A DNA stretch of 64,000 bases from Pectinophora gossypiella (lineage: Eukaryota; Arthropoda; Insecta; Lepidoptera; Gelechiidae): the NCBI RefSeq assembly GCF_024362695.1, contig NC_065422.1, positions 12,399,534-12,463,533 on the forward strand. Direction: 5' to 3'. Shown here one piece after another: positions 10,967-20,024 of the stretch (the stretch's first letter is position 1; each line of letters opens with the position of its first letter). The translations under genes and the position numbers were made by a program. The notes under the pieces were generated by a model. It was not told the DNA's origin. It saw nothing but the letters and a program-made list of their open reading frames with translations, and did no database searches.

Positions 10967-11261
10967 CAATAGACTCCCTCTATAACACATGGGACTAAAC
11001 ATAGCTGGCAAGGCTTGGCTGTGTATTCTATACACCACTGTCTACCCTTTTAGGGATACAGGCGTGATGTGATGGTTTCCGTTATCGTAAGCAGCTGAAC
11101 GTGCTCTTTTTTTATTTATTCAAGCAGTTCTGCATAGGAAGAACTATGCTGTTGCAGCGAACGAATTTTATTAGGTCTAGACTGGTTTGAGGACTTTTTG
11201 ATGTCGTAATGGTGTTGTTATGCCTGTTTCGTTGGCAAAGTACAGCAACTATAAAGTTGTT
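10967..11261. other. Spacer with second copy of the 8.8-kb block
   Basis: 11142-11222 repeats 8802-8880. A LINE-tail-like 'ctacccttttagggatacag' lies at about 11043. Confidence 0.4.
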
Positions 11262-11438
11262 TATAATTCAAATTCAAAAATATCTTTATTCAGTAGGTAA
11301 CATAGACATTGAATCGTATTTTTTACATAACGATCGTCTCATCCGCCTAAAAAATGCAGCTGCTCATAACCTGCATAGCCGGGGAAAAGAAGCTGCGAAA
11401 AAATCCTCGGCACAGGGCCCTAGTCGTTGAACGAAAAA
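11262..11438 (-). mobile_element. LINE-tail, 5'-truncated
   Basis: The minus strand matches the 6515 family: 'agggccctgtgccgagg' through 'atctcatccgcc' in complement, and the terminal 'tttgaattt' end. Confidence 0.75.
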
Positions 11439-11469
11439 AAATATTGAGACTACAATCTTTTGACGTAGA

Positions 11470-11900
11470 TTGAAACTATAGCGTGTCTATTGTGAGGTTT
11501 TGTTAACAAAATATCACATCCAAATGTGATTTTTCAGAAAGACGCTTAAGTGGACGTCACTATAACGCCTCCGTGGTCCAGTGGTTGAGCGTTGTGCTCA
11601 CGATCCGGAAGTCCCGGGTTCCGATGGGGACATATCACAAAAATCACTTTGTGATCCCTAGTTTGGTTAGGACATTACAGACTGATCACCTGATTGTCCG
11701 AAAGTAAGACGATCCGTGCTTCGGAAGGCACGTTAACCGTTGGTCCCGGTTACTACATACTGATGTAAGTACGTAGTCGTTATATGAGTCATGTCAGTGA
11801 TTGATTGATTGATTGATCGGCGGCTCAATAGTAACCCTGACACCGGGGTTGATGAGGTTGGTAACTCACCTCACAACCCACACGATAGAAGAAGAAGACT
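11470..11900 (+). mobile_element. Composite: MITE-E fused to SINE-1
   Basis: About 11470-11567 is a short element ('tttgttaacaaaatatcaca', 'cttaagtggacgtcactata') abutting SINE-1 at 'ataacgcctccgtggtccag'. The SINE has the tRNA-like head, the central core (about 11709-11750) and the tail with 'accctgacaccggggttgat' to 'cccacacgatagaagaagaa'. The same junction, in the same orientation, occurs at 53330-53595 (minus). Confidence 0.8.
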
Positions 11901-11956
11901 ATAACGCGATTGTAGGCGTCTTTGTCGTACTAAGAGTGAACCAAACTCGTACTAAC

Positions 11957-12095
11957 CTCCTGTTGTCGAGATAGGTGTCGTATTCGTCTGGCAACTTGTC
12001 GTCGTGCATGTCGTACAAGTCAGAGTAGATCGCCGACTCGAGCCGTGACGGGTCCAAATGGTAGTTTGGATTCTCATACGAGAGAAGACCATTCT
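11957..12095 (-). CDS. Host exon: probable Draper/MEGF10-type engulfment receptor cytoplasmic tail
   Basis: The exon is 139 nt on the minus strand. The acceptor is 'ttttcttttgtccgcag' just above 12095 and the donor is AG|GTTAGT just below 11957. It holds 45 full codons with 2 nt of split codon at each end and no stop. The peptide begins NGLLSYENPNYHLDPS, with an NPNY (NPxY) motif at residues 8-11. IYSDL follows at 22-26, then exactly 11 residues, then PDEYDTYLDNR. In Draper, as I recall it, an NPxY site for the Ced-6 adaptor and an ITAM (YxxI, 11 residues ending PDE, then YDHL) bind the phagocytosis signalling machinery. Spacing and the PDEYD block agree. The second ITAM leucine is displaced by one residue here (YDTYL). 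The exon is flanked by repeats and no neighbouring exon was identified. That it is a host exon is likely; the gene name is inference. Confidence 0.6.
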
Positions 12096-12139
12096 CTGCG
12101 GACAAAAGAAAATGTTATTAGATCAGTATCATTTTTCCA

Positions 12140-12464
12140 TCCTCTGTGGTCTAGTGGTTACAGCGTTAGGCTCACGATCTAGAAATTCGGGTTCGATTCC
12201 CGATGGGGACATTGTCGAAATCACTCTGTGAGACTGTCCTTTGTTTGGTAAGGACTTTTCAGGCTTGAATCACCTGATTGTCCGAAAAAGTAAGATGATT
12301 CAGTGCTTCGGAGGGCACTTTAAGCCGTTGGTCCCGGCTATTAGCCGTAAAAACACCTCCACCAACCCGCATTAGAGCAGCGTGGTGGAGTATGTTCCAT
12401 ACCCCTCTGATTGATTGAGGCTCAGCCTGCGCCCAGCAGTGGGACGTATATAGGCTGTTTATGT
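12140..12464 (+). mobile_element. SINE-2, full length
   Basis: The tRNA-like head 'tcctctgtggtctagtggtt' has a B-box-like 'cgggttcgattcccg'. 'aaatcactctgtgagactg', the SINE core (about 12298-12345), 'cacctccaccaacccgca' and the tail 'cctgcgcccagcagtggga' ending 'ataggctgttta' follow. It lies about 45 bp upstream of the exon at 11957-12095 as read on the minus strand, inside the adjoining intron. Confidence 0.9.
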
Positions 12465-12767
12465 AAGCTGTAAATGGAAAAAAAATATTTTTTAATTAGG
12501 TACTTATTGACTTTTTTGGACATATTATTATGACTCATTCCCCCCAGTAATTTGGGCTCTTGTGTCCAGTAATCTGTCGCACACTGGTGACAGCGAAATT
12601 GTAACTTGTAAGGCTTCGACGTCATTGTATGGAGCCTTACAAGTACTGTTACTAAGTCTGCGGTTAGAATATTTTGACTTCACAGGCAAAAATGCTGTGA
12701 TACTTTTATGTACGGATTTTTTTTTTCATAATGGTGACCGATACAAATGGAATTAGGTAGTATCCTA
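12465..12767. other. Unassigned spacer
   Basis: No repeat copy or gene was recognised. Short frames at 12422-12625 (minus) and 12562-12756 (plus) are not convincing. Confidence 0.4.
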
Positions 12768-13077
12768 GATTATCATCTCCCTAGCATTATCCCGTTTTTC
12801 ACAGGGTCCGCTTACCTATGCTGAATATTTGACAGGTCCGGTTTTTTACAGAAGCGACTGCCAGGTTAGGTCACATACCTCCGAAAATGCATTTCTCGGG
12901 AATATAGGTTTCTCACGATGTTTTCCTCCACCGCTGAGCATGTGATAATCATTTATGATCCAAACATGAATTTCAAAACTAATTCGACAATCATTGGTTT
13001 AGGCCTGTGCTAGATTCGAACCTGCGACCTCAAAGTGAGAGGTAAGCGTTCTACCAACTGGGCGACCACGGCTCTCA
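12768..13077 (-). mobile_element. SINE-4 with internal deletion
   Basis: The minus strand has the tRNA-like head 'agttggtagaacgcttacct' with B-box 'ggtcgcaggttcgaa', then 'catgtttggatcataaat', 'atgtgacctaacc' and the 3' end. The segment around 'ttcgcgggttggaaggtcag' is missing. Confidence 0.85.
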
Positions 13078-13083
13078 ACCGCT

Positions 13084-13300
13084 ATCCTAGGTCAAAGATA
13101 AATTATGAAGTTCTGATTACTTAAGTATTTAAAAAAAGACAATTCTAAATCTGTCGAAAACCTTTTTATTTTATTTAGGTAAGTTATTTACGAATTGTAA
13201 TTAAAAAAACGTTTTTCTATGACATCCCAGTGGGCTTTTTCATACAAATGCCATATTAATTTCGTGTTTTGACGTTAAGTAAAATTATTTGAATAGTTCC
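13084..13300 (+). mobile_element. MITE-B, degenerate
   Basis: It shows the family blocks 'ggtcaaagataaattatgaa', 'acgtttttctatgaca', 'tttcatacaaat' and 'ttcgtgttttgacgtt', but the right terminus is worn. Confidence 0.7.
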
Positions 13301-13447
13301 ATTCAAATTCACATTCAAAATACTTTGAATCGTATTTTATTTACAAAACTAACGTTTCATCCGCCTAAATAATGCAGCTTCTCACAACCTGTATAGCCGG
13401 GGAAACGAGGCTGCAAGAAAAACCTTAAAAAAAAAACAAAATATTGT
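13301..13447 (-). mobile_element. LINE-tail fragment
   Basis: The minus strand matches the 6515 family ('ccccggctatacaggttgtg', 'attatttaggcggatgaaac'). Confidence 0.7.
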
Positions 13448-13544
13448 TAAACAATATAGTAATTTGTCTGCCTAATATCAGAACAGTTCCCATACAGTTC
13501 ATCTGTTCATCCCACCACGTGATAGCTTTCATAGCCTCCACTTG

Positions 13545-13615
13545 TAGGCCTCCAGGCATGTAGTTAATACCATTAGCGGCAAATCGACAAAAAGTCACGT
13601 GAAAAAAAAAGAAAA
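13545..13615 (+). mobile_element. Jockey-type LINE 3' terminus
   Basis: It has 'atgtagttaataccatta' and 'gcggcaaatcgacaaaaagt' followed by an A-rich tail, as at 2290-2335. Confidence 0.65.
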
Positions 13616-14072
13616 AGAAATCTGCTCATCCCGGTGGGACATAAGCGTTAGTGTATGTATGTGGATGGTCCGTCCACTTTTTAACAGCGTAATGTAAGTA
13701 ATATGTGAACAAGACTTTATATTTATGATTCTAATAGAATAACCACACCCTAACTTACAACCCACAGCAACCCTTCAACTTTACAAATAACCGTCGAACC
13801 TTCCATATCGTATGGCAATAAATACAAACTACTTCCAATCCCCGTCGAGTACACGCCTACAGGTCGTAACGGTGCGAGCAGCACTAAACGTAAACGGTTA
13901 TACCACAACACATGTAATAGAGGAACAAGGTACAAGAATTTGGCGTTAGAGAGAGAATTAAAGAAGGTTCAGGAAGAGAATTTAAATCGAAAGAAAATCT
14001 GACTCGGACGGGACTTGTCTTACTGACCAACGACTTAACGTGCCTTCCGAAGCACAGATCATCTTCGCAATA
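13616..14072. other. Unassigned spacer
   Basis: It includes a short SINE-like scrap at about 14025-14065. The minus-strand frames here (13750-13935, 13884-14162) overlap MITE-C or lack motifs. Confidence 0.35.
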
Positions 14073-14232
14073 TGAACTAAGTACGGTCACGAACATTAAT
14101 ATGTATACACTTTGGTACCTTGTCACATTAACTTTTTTGACAAATTGAACTGTAAGTCTCACTTCATGTCAAAATGTTAGTGCGACAGAGTCCTAAAGTG
14201 GGTACATTATATGCTCATGACTGTACATAGGC
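14073..14232 (+). mobile_element. MITE-C
   Basis: A short element of about 150 bp with ends TACGGTCACGAa and the inverse of TACAGTCATGAG. Internal blocks are 'atgtatacactttgg', 'ttttttgacaaattgaa' and 'agtgcgacagag'. Other copies are at 21240, 44793, 45748 (minus) and 53172. Confidence 0.75.
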
Positions 14233-14315
14233 ACGTGTCATCCCTTATCAACAGACGGACATTCGCACAAGTTTAGGAGAGAAAATAAAGATTGATGATA
14301 ATAAATGAATTTCTG

Positions 14316-14530
14316 GGTGAATATCAAAATGTGTCAAGTTTGGTGGCGAACTGTCATACAATTTTTTCGTGAAAAATTGGGGAAATTGGGAAAATTGGGA
14401 ATTGAAAAATTCCTTTTTCATGTCGGAACCGAGGATCCTTTTGGATCTTTTTCATGTCGGAACCAAATTTTTCACGAGAAAACAATATGAAATTTCGCCA
14501 CCAAACTTGAATTTTTGAGATTCTCACAAA
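14316..14530. repeat. Foldback element (MITE-like palindrome)
   Basis: Perfect 16-bp inverted arms CAAGTTTGGTGGCGAA (14335-14350) and their complement (14494-14509) enclose a second inverted pair (about 14361-14378 with 14466-14482). The loop has direct repeats 'tttttcatgtcggaacc'. The weaker outer arms extend the symmetry. No other copy was found in the window. Confidence 0.7.
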
Positions 14531-14596
14531 ATGCTCCGGTATTTTCCTTCGTTTCGTCATTTCCTCTTTCCTAACCCCAAATAGAATTCGGTCGTG

Positions 14597-14822
14597 TACT
14601 AGGTAAGTACAAGATAAATTATGAAATTCTGATTACTAAATAAAGACAAATCTAAAACTAACGAAAATCATTTTTTATTTCAAGAAAATGTTTTTCCGTC
14701 TCAAGTCCGACGTGTTATCACGTTTTTCTATGACGTCACAGTGTGCTTTTCTATACAAATTCTACAGTAATTTCGTGTTTTGACGTTTAGTAAAAAGTAA
14801 CTCGTTTGACTAGTTGGAAACT
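14597..14822 (+). mobile_element. MITE-B
   Basis: It has 'aagataaattatgaaattct', 'gattactaaataaagac', 'ttctatgacgtcacagtgtg', 'tttcgtgttttgacgttta' and the right end 'ttgactagttggaaac'. Confidence 0.8.
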
Positions 14823-15234
14823 AACCTATTGCTACCAAATTGTGTAAGCGGCATCGCGGCATCGCCCTATATGTCTATATGTACATATTATAGCGTTAAA
14901 TCATTAGCCTACATCCACAAAAATCCTGTCATTTGTCCCACGCAAATAAAGGCTTGTCCACACACGTTCGGCTGTGTAAGTGCGGCAACAAAACGTAACC
15001 GTTACGACCCGCCCGCTTCCGGCCCGTAATGGCGCCCGAAACGGCCTAATGCTAAATAATTGATAGTTTTCGCCACTCTCGCTATTATTCGGCGACTATT
15101 CGATTTGGAAATTGATAACGGGGGAAATTATATAAATAACCAGATAATTAAATAGGTAGACAAAAACCGTTACGAGTAACAACGTCATAATAAAATCTTG
15201 AATGACCGACGTGGGCAAACGAGACTTCAAAGAT
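14823..15234. other. Unassigned spacer
   Basis: A moderately GC-rich patch lies at about 14935-15045. I see no motif or repeat copy. Confidence 0.35.
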
Positions 15235-15415
15235 GATGATGGTTTCGGTTGAGAATGGATACCTCTTGGACGCAGAAATAGAGATAGGCCTATGCAGATG
15301 GAGAGCCGACCTGGATGACTTTGAGAAAGAGCGAAGAGTGATCGCACGGGTATTCTCGGGATATAGAAGGATGTCGGCAGGAACCCTTTGCCCAGCAGTG
15401 GAGCACTAGGACACT
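15235..15415 (+). pseudogene. RTE-type LINE C-terminal remnant
   Basis: A broken frame reads LGRRNRDRPMQMESRP with stops. The RTE-type end 'ccctttgcccagcagtggag' follows at about 15384. This resembles the C-terminal R-rich region and 3' end of the RTE LINEs at 16395 and 33015. Confidence 0.6.
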
Positions 15416-15671
15416 AGACACCTCCTTACTCTATTTTAGGTTAAAAGTACTTAGTTATTTTGTTATCTGCCAAAAAGGAAATAAAATGTGAAATGTGAAA
15501 CACACGTCAATTTTAAACAAAAATCACAAACAACACTTTCAACATTTGAACGTTAGCGTAAGTATACTTATAAATATGACAGGATGAAGTTGGTTGCGTA
15601 CCAGTAAGATGCCTATTTTATTCGTCAGGGTTATTGCTTCAGGGATCAGGGAGGCAACTTTTAAAAATAGG

Positions 15672-15962
15672 GTAGTTTCCAATTAGTCAAATCAGTTTTT
15701 TTTTTACTTATTGTAGATTTGCCGCAGATGGCATTAACTACTTGGCCGGACAAATGGGGAGCGCTGAAGGCTCTCACCCGGTTTACTAAACGTCAAAACA
15801 CCGAATTACTATGGAATTTGTATAAAAATGAACAATGTGACGTCATACAAATTTGATAAGTCTGACCAATTTTGTCCTTTATTCATGAATAAGTAAAATA
15901 GGAAAAAGAAAATGTTTTTCGTTAGTTTTAGATCAGAGTTTCATAATTTATATTAAACCTGT
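15672..15962 (-). mobile_element. MITE-B interrupted by a jockey-type LINE 3' end
   Basis: MITE-B runs from 'gtagtttccaattagtcaaa' to the complement of 'aaattatgaaactctga'. At about 15690-15784 it is split by the minus-strand 3' end of the jockey family ('gagcgctgaaggctctca', 'acttggccggacaaat'). This gives a relative order: MITE first, LINE second. Confidence 0.75.
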
Positions 15963-16380
15963 CACGGCCCAATTCCCAGAATACATGGTATAATCTAAGT
16001 TTATCCTTTCCTGGAAACCCTTCACATGGAACTAATTTGGTGAATCATTTTACCTATGACCAAACTACATACCTACAAAAGTTAGTAGGTTCACAGTGTT
16101 CATGTTTCATTCACAGAAACCCTGAATAATTGATTCATAGTTTCCGGAATTCCTTTAAGCATTCAAAGAGGTGACGTTTCGAGTTTGGAGCTATAAAAAT
16201 GAACAACTTAAGTTTTACAGAGTTCTCAGAGCTGTTTCTTTGTTCCGGAGTAACTTTTTCATAAATCAAATTCGGGACGTGGTACTTGAAACTATCGAAA
16301 TGCAAACAAAATGTCAAACAGCAATATTGCTTTTTAGGTGATGTTTTCGATGTGGCCTGTTTAACCCCCTGTTAAAATAA
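15963..16380. other. Spacer with a partial MITE-F end
   Basis: 16318-16372 ('agcaatattgctttttagg', 'gatgtggcctgtttaaccc') resembles the right half of the foldback element at 55629-55797. Otherwise I see nothing. Confidence 0.4.
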
Positions 16381-16384
16381 ATAA

Positions 16385-16646
16385 ATGTAATAAAATGAAA
16401 TGGGACTGGGCTGGACATGTTGCCCGAATGCCCGATGACCTCTGGGCCAAAAAATCTACAGAGTGGGTTCCTGCAAATGCTGTCAGACGTCGTAGAAGGC
16501 CACGAAAAAGATGGCGCGACGAGTTAGACCGCTTCTCGAAACGGTGGCACGAACAAGCTGGGGACAGGGAGGAGTGGAAGAAGGGTAGAGAGGCCTTTGC
16601 CCTGCAGTGGGACATTGAGGGCTATTAATAATAATAATAATAATAG
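16385..16646 (+). pseudogene. 5'-truncated RTE-type LINE: ORF2 C terminus and (TAA)n tail
   Basis: The frame reads KWDWAGHVARMPDDLWAKK, then RRRRRPRKRWRDELD, WHEQAGDREEWKK and FALQWD, ending at 16626. This is the typical C-terminal region of RTE-clade LINE proteins in insects. A run of TAA repeats follows (16625-16646) as the 3' tail. Only the last 75 or so codons remain, as expected from 5' truncation during target-primed reverse transcription. The tail is itself the target of the next insertion. Confidence 0.85.
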
Positions 16647-17096
16647 AACCATCATCACTGATAAAACAGTTCATTTCAATAGACCGGATATACTATTATT
16701 TGACAAAATCAATCAGACCGTATTGCTTGTAGATATAGCCGTATGCAATACTCACAACTTACTTACTACACATGCTGAAAAAATTTCCAAATACACCGAC
16801 CTTGCTATAGAAATCCAAACACAGTGGCAAGTAAGAACTGTTAAAACGGTACCCATCGTTGTTTCCACCACAGGCGTCATACCTAAAACACTCCACACTA
16901 GTCTCCAAACTCTCAACATGCATCCATCCACACTCACACTTCTTCAAAAAGCAGTAATTCTAAATACATGCCGCATCGTCAGGAAGTTTTTATCTCTGAA
17001 ACAATAAAAGCACTTGGCTACGGCCCGTGCGACTTGAACCTCTTCGGAGAGAATTATAAATATATAAAGATAAATAAGTAATAATAATAATGCTCA
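16647..17096 (+). pseudogene. R4/Dong-like LINE 3' end with restriction-like endonuclease region
   Basis: The frame from 16647 to 17007 carries RPDILLFDKINQTVLLVDIA, EKISKYTDLAIEIQTQW and VPIVVSTTGVIPK. These match the C-terminal PD-(D/E)xK restriction-like endonuclease domain found in R2/R4/NeSL-type LINEs: P-D, then D, then the EK..KY helix. The fragment is 5'-truncated and the frame only appears to start earlier because it is fused to the preceding LINE. It is flanked by TAA repeats on both sides (16625-16646 and about 17084-17096). Bombyx Dong, an R4-clade element, is known for inserting into TAA repeats, so the location fits the family. Confidence 0.8.
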
Positions 17097-17330
17097 GTTC
17101 CCTTTGTTCCCATAATCTGAAATAGTCCTACACGAACCGGGGATTGTCTTTGGGTGCACTCCCATAGTGCACACAGGGATAATCGCCGGTTGGTGTCACA
17201 CAACATTTAGATTAAATTGTCTTAAGGGGCCTCTACATGTTGGCTTCGGCCCCACGCACGCCTTCCAAAAGTCCGGGACTCCATAGTCCCGAGATATGGA
17301 AATGACAAACATAATAATGTATGTTAATAA
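17097..17330. repeat. Possible LINE 3' UTR
   Basis: It has a GC-richer body with 'gggactccatagtcccgag' (a small palindrome) and an AT-rich end with 'cataataatgtatgttaata'. It looks like a LINE 3' UTR but has no second copy here. Confidence 0.3.
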
Positions 17331-17904
17331 ACATGACCATGACCATAACATGTAACTCGTCCGTAATGTAAACATGAATCACGATTTAGTCATGTAAAAG
17401 TATGAAATCGCTCGATATAATTCCATTTGTTCCGTGTCGGATTCCATTAGTATTGTGGAATGTAGGGGTAACCATTAGAGATGGAATGTATGACTGGTAT
17501 GCATTATTGTTTTGGTGTAATTTATATAAGAAGTTGTGTTCTGAACTTGAACGAGCGTTTGTTGAACTATTTGGGTGATTAGGGGTTACGCGTTTAGGTG
17601 CAATGTATTGTAGTTTTGTTCGGAAAAATCCGCTAGATGTCGCTGTGCCGATAGTAGCATTTTCTGCATCGCGGTGTCAAGATTCTCCCGCAATTAATGT
17701 CCTTCCGTTTGTATTGCAATTTAAAAAAAAAGATATATTTTTACATCTGTTAGAACATAAGTTGTCAACATATTTAATTAATACACGCTAGCATAGCAAA
17801 TTGCGATTGTATTATTTTTGGGATCAGCTTGTTCAGGGGTATAAAACATATTATTATTAAACATAAGCTCTCGAATATATTCCAAAAGAGTAGTTTCTAA
17901 CTAC
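17331..17904. other. Unassigned spacer
   Basis: The 62-codon frame at 17603-17791 has no motif. Nothing else was recognised. Confidence 0.4.
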
Positions 17905-18078
17905 TAGTACTAATAGTTTACTAGTAACTAGTAGTTTCTAACTAGTCAAATCAATTATTTTTAATAAACGTCAAAACACGAAATTACTATGGAATTTGTA
18001 TGAAAAAGCACACTGTGATACCAACTCAGAATCATGGTCATCAATCAAAGTTTTCTTTACGATGTTACTAACACCCTG
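17905..18078 (-). mobile_element. Half MITE-B joined to half MITE-A
   Basis: The left part is a minus-strand MITE-B ('ctaactagtcaaatca', 'acgtcaaaacacgaaatta', 'aaaaagcacactgtga'). At about 18016 it switches to the right half of MITE-A ('ccaactcagaatcatgg' to 'actaacaccctg'). A cluster of 'actagt' and 'tagtttctaact' repeats lies at 17893-17945. Confidence 0.75.
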
Positions 18079-18356
18079 TATATTACCTCTACAAACCCCT
18101 TCGGGTTACATACTGAAATGTAGCACAATATTACATTAGTCAGTACTGTGGTTAATGTTCACCATTTTTTCAAATTAATTATTCACATACTTCATGTAAA
18201 ACAATTTACGTTTAATCACAAGCTTGAATGCTTTTCAGGGTCGTGTCACATCGATTTTACAGCGAGCTATGGCATTGAATTAACTTACACACATGAATCG
18301 TCTTTCAATTCGTATTATAGTCTTCAGTCTCTACAATAAACAGTAGTAGCCTAGAT
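18079..18356. other. Unassigned spacer
   Basis: The 63-codon frame at 18148-18339 lacks recognisable motifs. Confidence 0.35.
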
Positions 18357-18686
18357 GTTAGCCCAGTTGATAGAACGCTTGCCTCTCTTTGAGGTCGCAG
18401 GTTCGAATCCAGCACAAGTCTAAACCAATGATTGTTCAATTTGTTTACGAATTCATGTTTGGATCATAAATGATTATCACGTGCTCAGTGGTGTAGAAAA
18501 ACATCGTGAGGAAACCCATTTTCCGGAGAAATTCATTATCAGAGGTATGTGACCTAACCTGTATTGGGCTGGGTTTCCCTTCACGGGTTGGAAGGTCAGA
18601 CAGGCAGTCGCTCCTGTAAGAAACCGGACCTGTAAAATCTTCAGGTTAGGTAAGCGGACCCTGTGAAAAAAGGGATTATGGGGGTT
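18357..18686 (+). mobile_element. SINE-4, full length
   Basis: tRNA-like head 'gttgatagaacgcttgcctc', B-box GGTTCGAATCC (about 18402), then 'aaccaatgattg', 'catgtttggatcataaatga', 'ttcacgggttggaaggtcag', 'accggacctgtaaaatcttc', and an end near 'aaaaagggattatgg'. Confidence 0.9.
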
Positions 18687-19144
18687 TCCATCGAGGGAGG
18701 AAAGTGACTGATTACCAACGAGTGTTTAGCCGAGGGTTTTAATAAACACGAGTTGGGAATTGAAATTCATAGTGCTTGTAAAACTACACCTGCAAAGGAA
18801 ATAGCTGACATTTTTGTAGTGGGTAGGAAGAGGTGTAAGTATATACAATACACCGACTCCTTGCCAGCTGTGTTTAAAAAAAAATAATTGTTTATTGTCA
18901 TAGAAAAAGATCGACACAACATTGGGTACTACAGCTAGGACACACAAATGCTACAGAAGTATAACCCTGCTACCTGAACTAGGAGACCTGTATCTCAGGA
19001 AGCAGTGTTCAGCAATTACATCTTTTATAACGTCGGTTTAGGCAGACCACTGTTAAAATGAATTTATTTGACAATAAACTGTGCTTAAAGAACAAATAAA
19101 CATGCATTTTGTATGTTAATAAAATGTTATAAATTGTTAATATA
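18687..19144. other. Unassigned spacer
   Basis: It includes a weak LINE-tail-like 'acaccgactccttgcc' at about 18851. No gene was seen. Confidence 0.35.
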
Positions 19145-19505
19145 CAGGGTGTTACAAAAGTATGGAACGGAAAATAATTTAAATAAGCTCTAAAATTTTC
19201 ATGACTTCTCCGACAGGAAATTCCACTTGATATCGACTCAGAATCATGGTCTGAATCATCCCCTTCAGTATTCGTTACAGCGTCACTAACACCCATACCT
19301 ACTTGTATGGCTACTGTATGTACTTGTATGGGGTGTAAGTGACATCGTAACGAATACTGAGAGAGATGATTCAGCTGATTATTCTGAGTTAATATCAAGT
19401 GGAATTTTCCATCGAAAAAGTATAGAAAATTCCACTTGATATTAACTCGGAATCATGGTCTGAATCATCCCTCTCAGTATTCGTTACGATGTCACTAACA
19501 CCCTG
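19145..19505. mobile_element. MITE-A dimer, first unit truncated, TA-flanked
   Basis: It starts 'cagggtgtta' after TA and ends 'tcactaacaccctg' before TA. The first unit lacks most of its left arm. The dimer joint 'acccatacctacttgtatgg' is at about 19291. Confidence 0.85.
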
Positions 19506-19554
19506 TATTAAGTCTCATGTAACAGGGGGCGAGCCAAATAGCAATAGGCACAAA

Positions 19555-19669
19555 TTCTGGACACCACGTGATATTAATTATCTATGATCCAAACATGGAT
19601 TTAAACTCGCCAAGTCGAATTCAGTGGTTTAAAGCCCGACCTGGGATTTGACCCCATGACACTGCGATG
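19555..19669 (-). mobile_element. SINE-4-like remnant, target of a SINE-2 insertion
   Basis: Complementary SINE-4 blocks 'acgtgatattaattatct' and 'gatccaaacatg' are followed by a degenerate B-box. It continues after the insertion at 20037 ('tcacgggttaaac'). Confidence 0.6.
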
Positions 19670-19681
19670 TAAGTCGGGGCA

Positions 19682-20024
19682 CACACACACACACACACAT
19701 AAACAGCCCATATACGTCCCACTGCTGGGCACAGGCCTCCCCTCAATCAACCGAAGGGAGTATGGAGCATACTCCACCACGCTGCTCCAATGCGGGTTGG
19801 TGGAGGTGTTTTTACGGCTAATAGCCGGGACCAACGGCTTAACGTGCCCTCCAAGCACGGAATCATCTTACTTTTTCGGACAATCAGGTGATTCAAGCCT
19901 GAAATGTCCTTACCAAACAAAGGGCAGTCTCACAAAGTGATTTCGACAATGTCCCCATCGGGAATCGAACCCGGACCTCCAGATCGTGAGCCTAACGCTC
20001 TAACCACTAGACCACGGAGGCTGT
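19682..20024 (-). mobile_element. SINE-2, full length with 12-bp target duplication
   Basis: A complete minus-strand copy flanked by TAAGTCGGGGCA at 19670-19681 and at 20025-20036. Its 3' tail is a (TG)n run, seen here as (CA)n at 19682-19700. The head ends at 'agcctccgtggtctagtggt' (complement). The exact duplication fixes the family's ends and shows target-primed retroposition. Confidence 0.95.

Noticed and set aside
11590..11640. Genuine tRNA genes at the SINE heads
   Set aside because: All tRNA-like heads lack a proper acceptor-stem closure and are followed by SINE bodies. They occur in many diverged copies.
16597..17007. 136-codon frame starting at 16597 as one gene
   Set aside because: It fuses the end of the RTE LINE, the TAA repeat (read as asparagines) and the Dong-like fragment.
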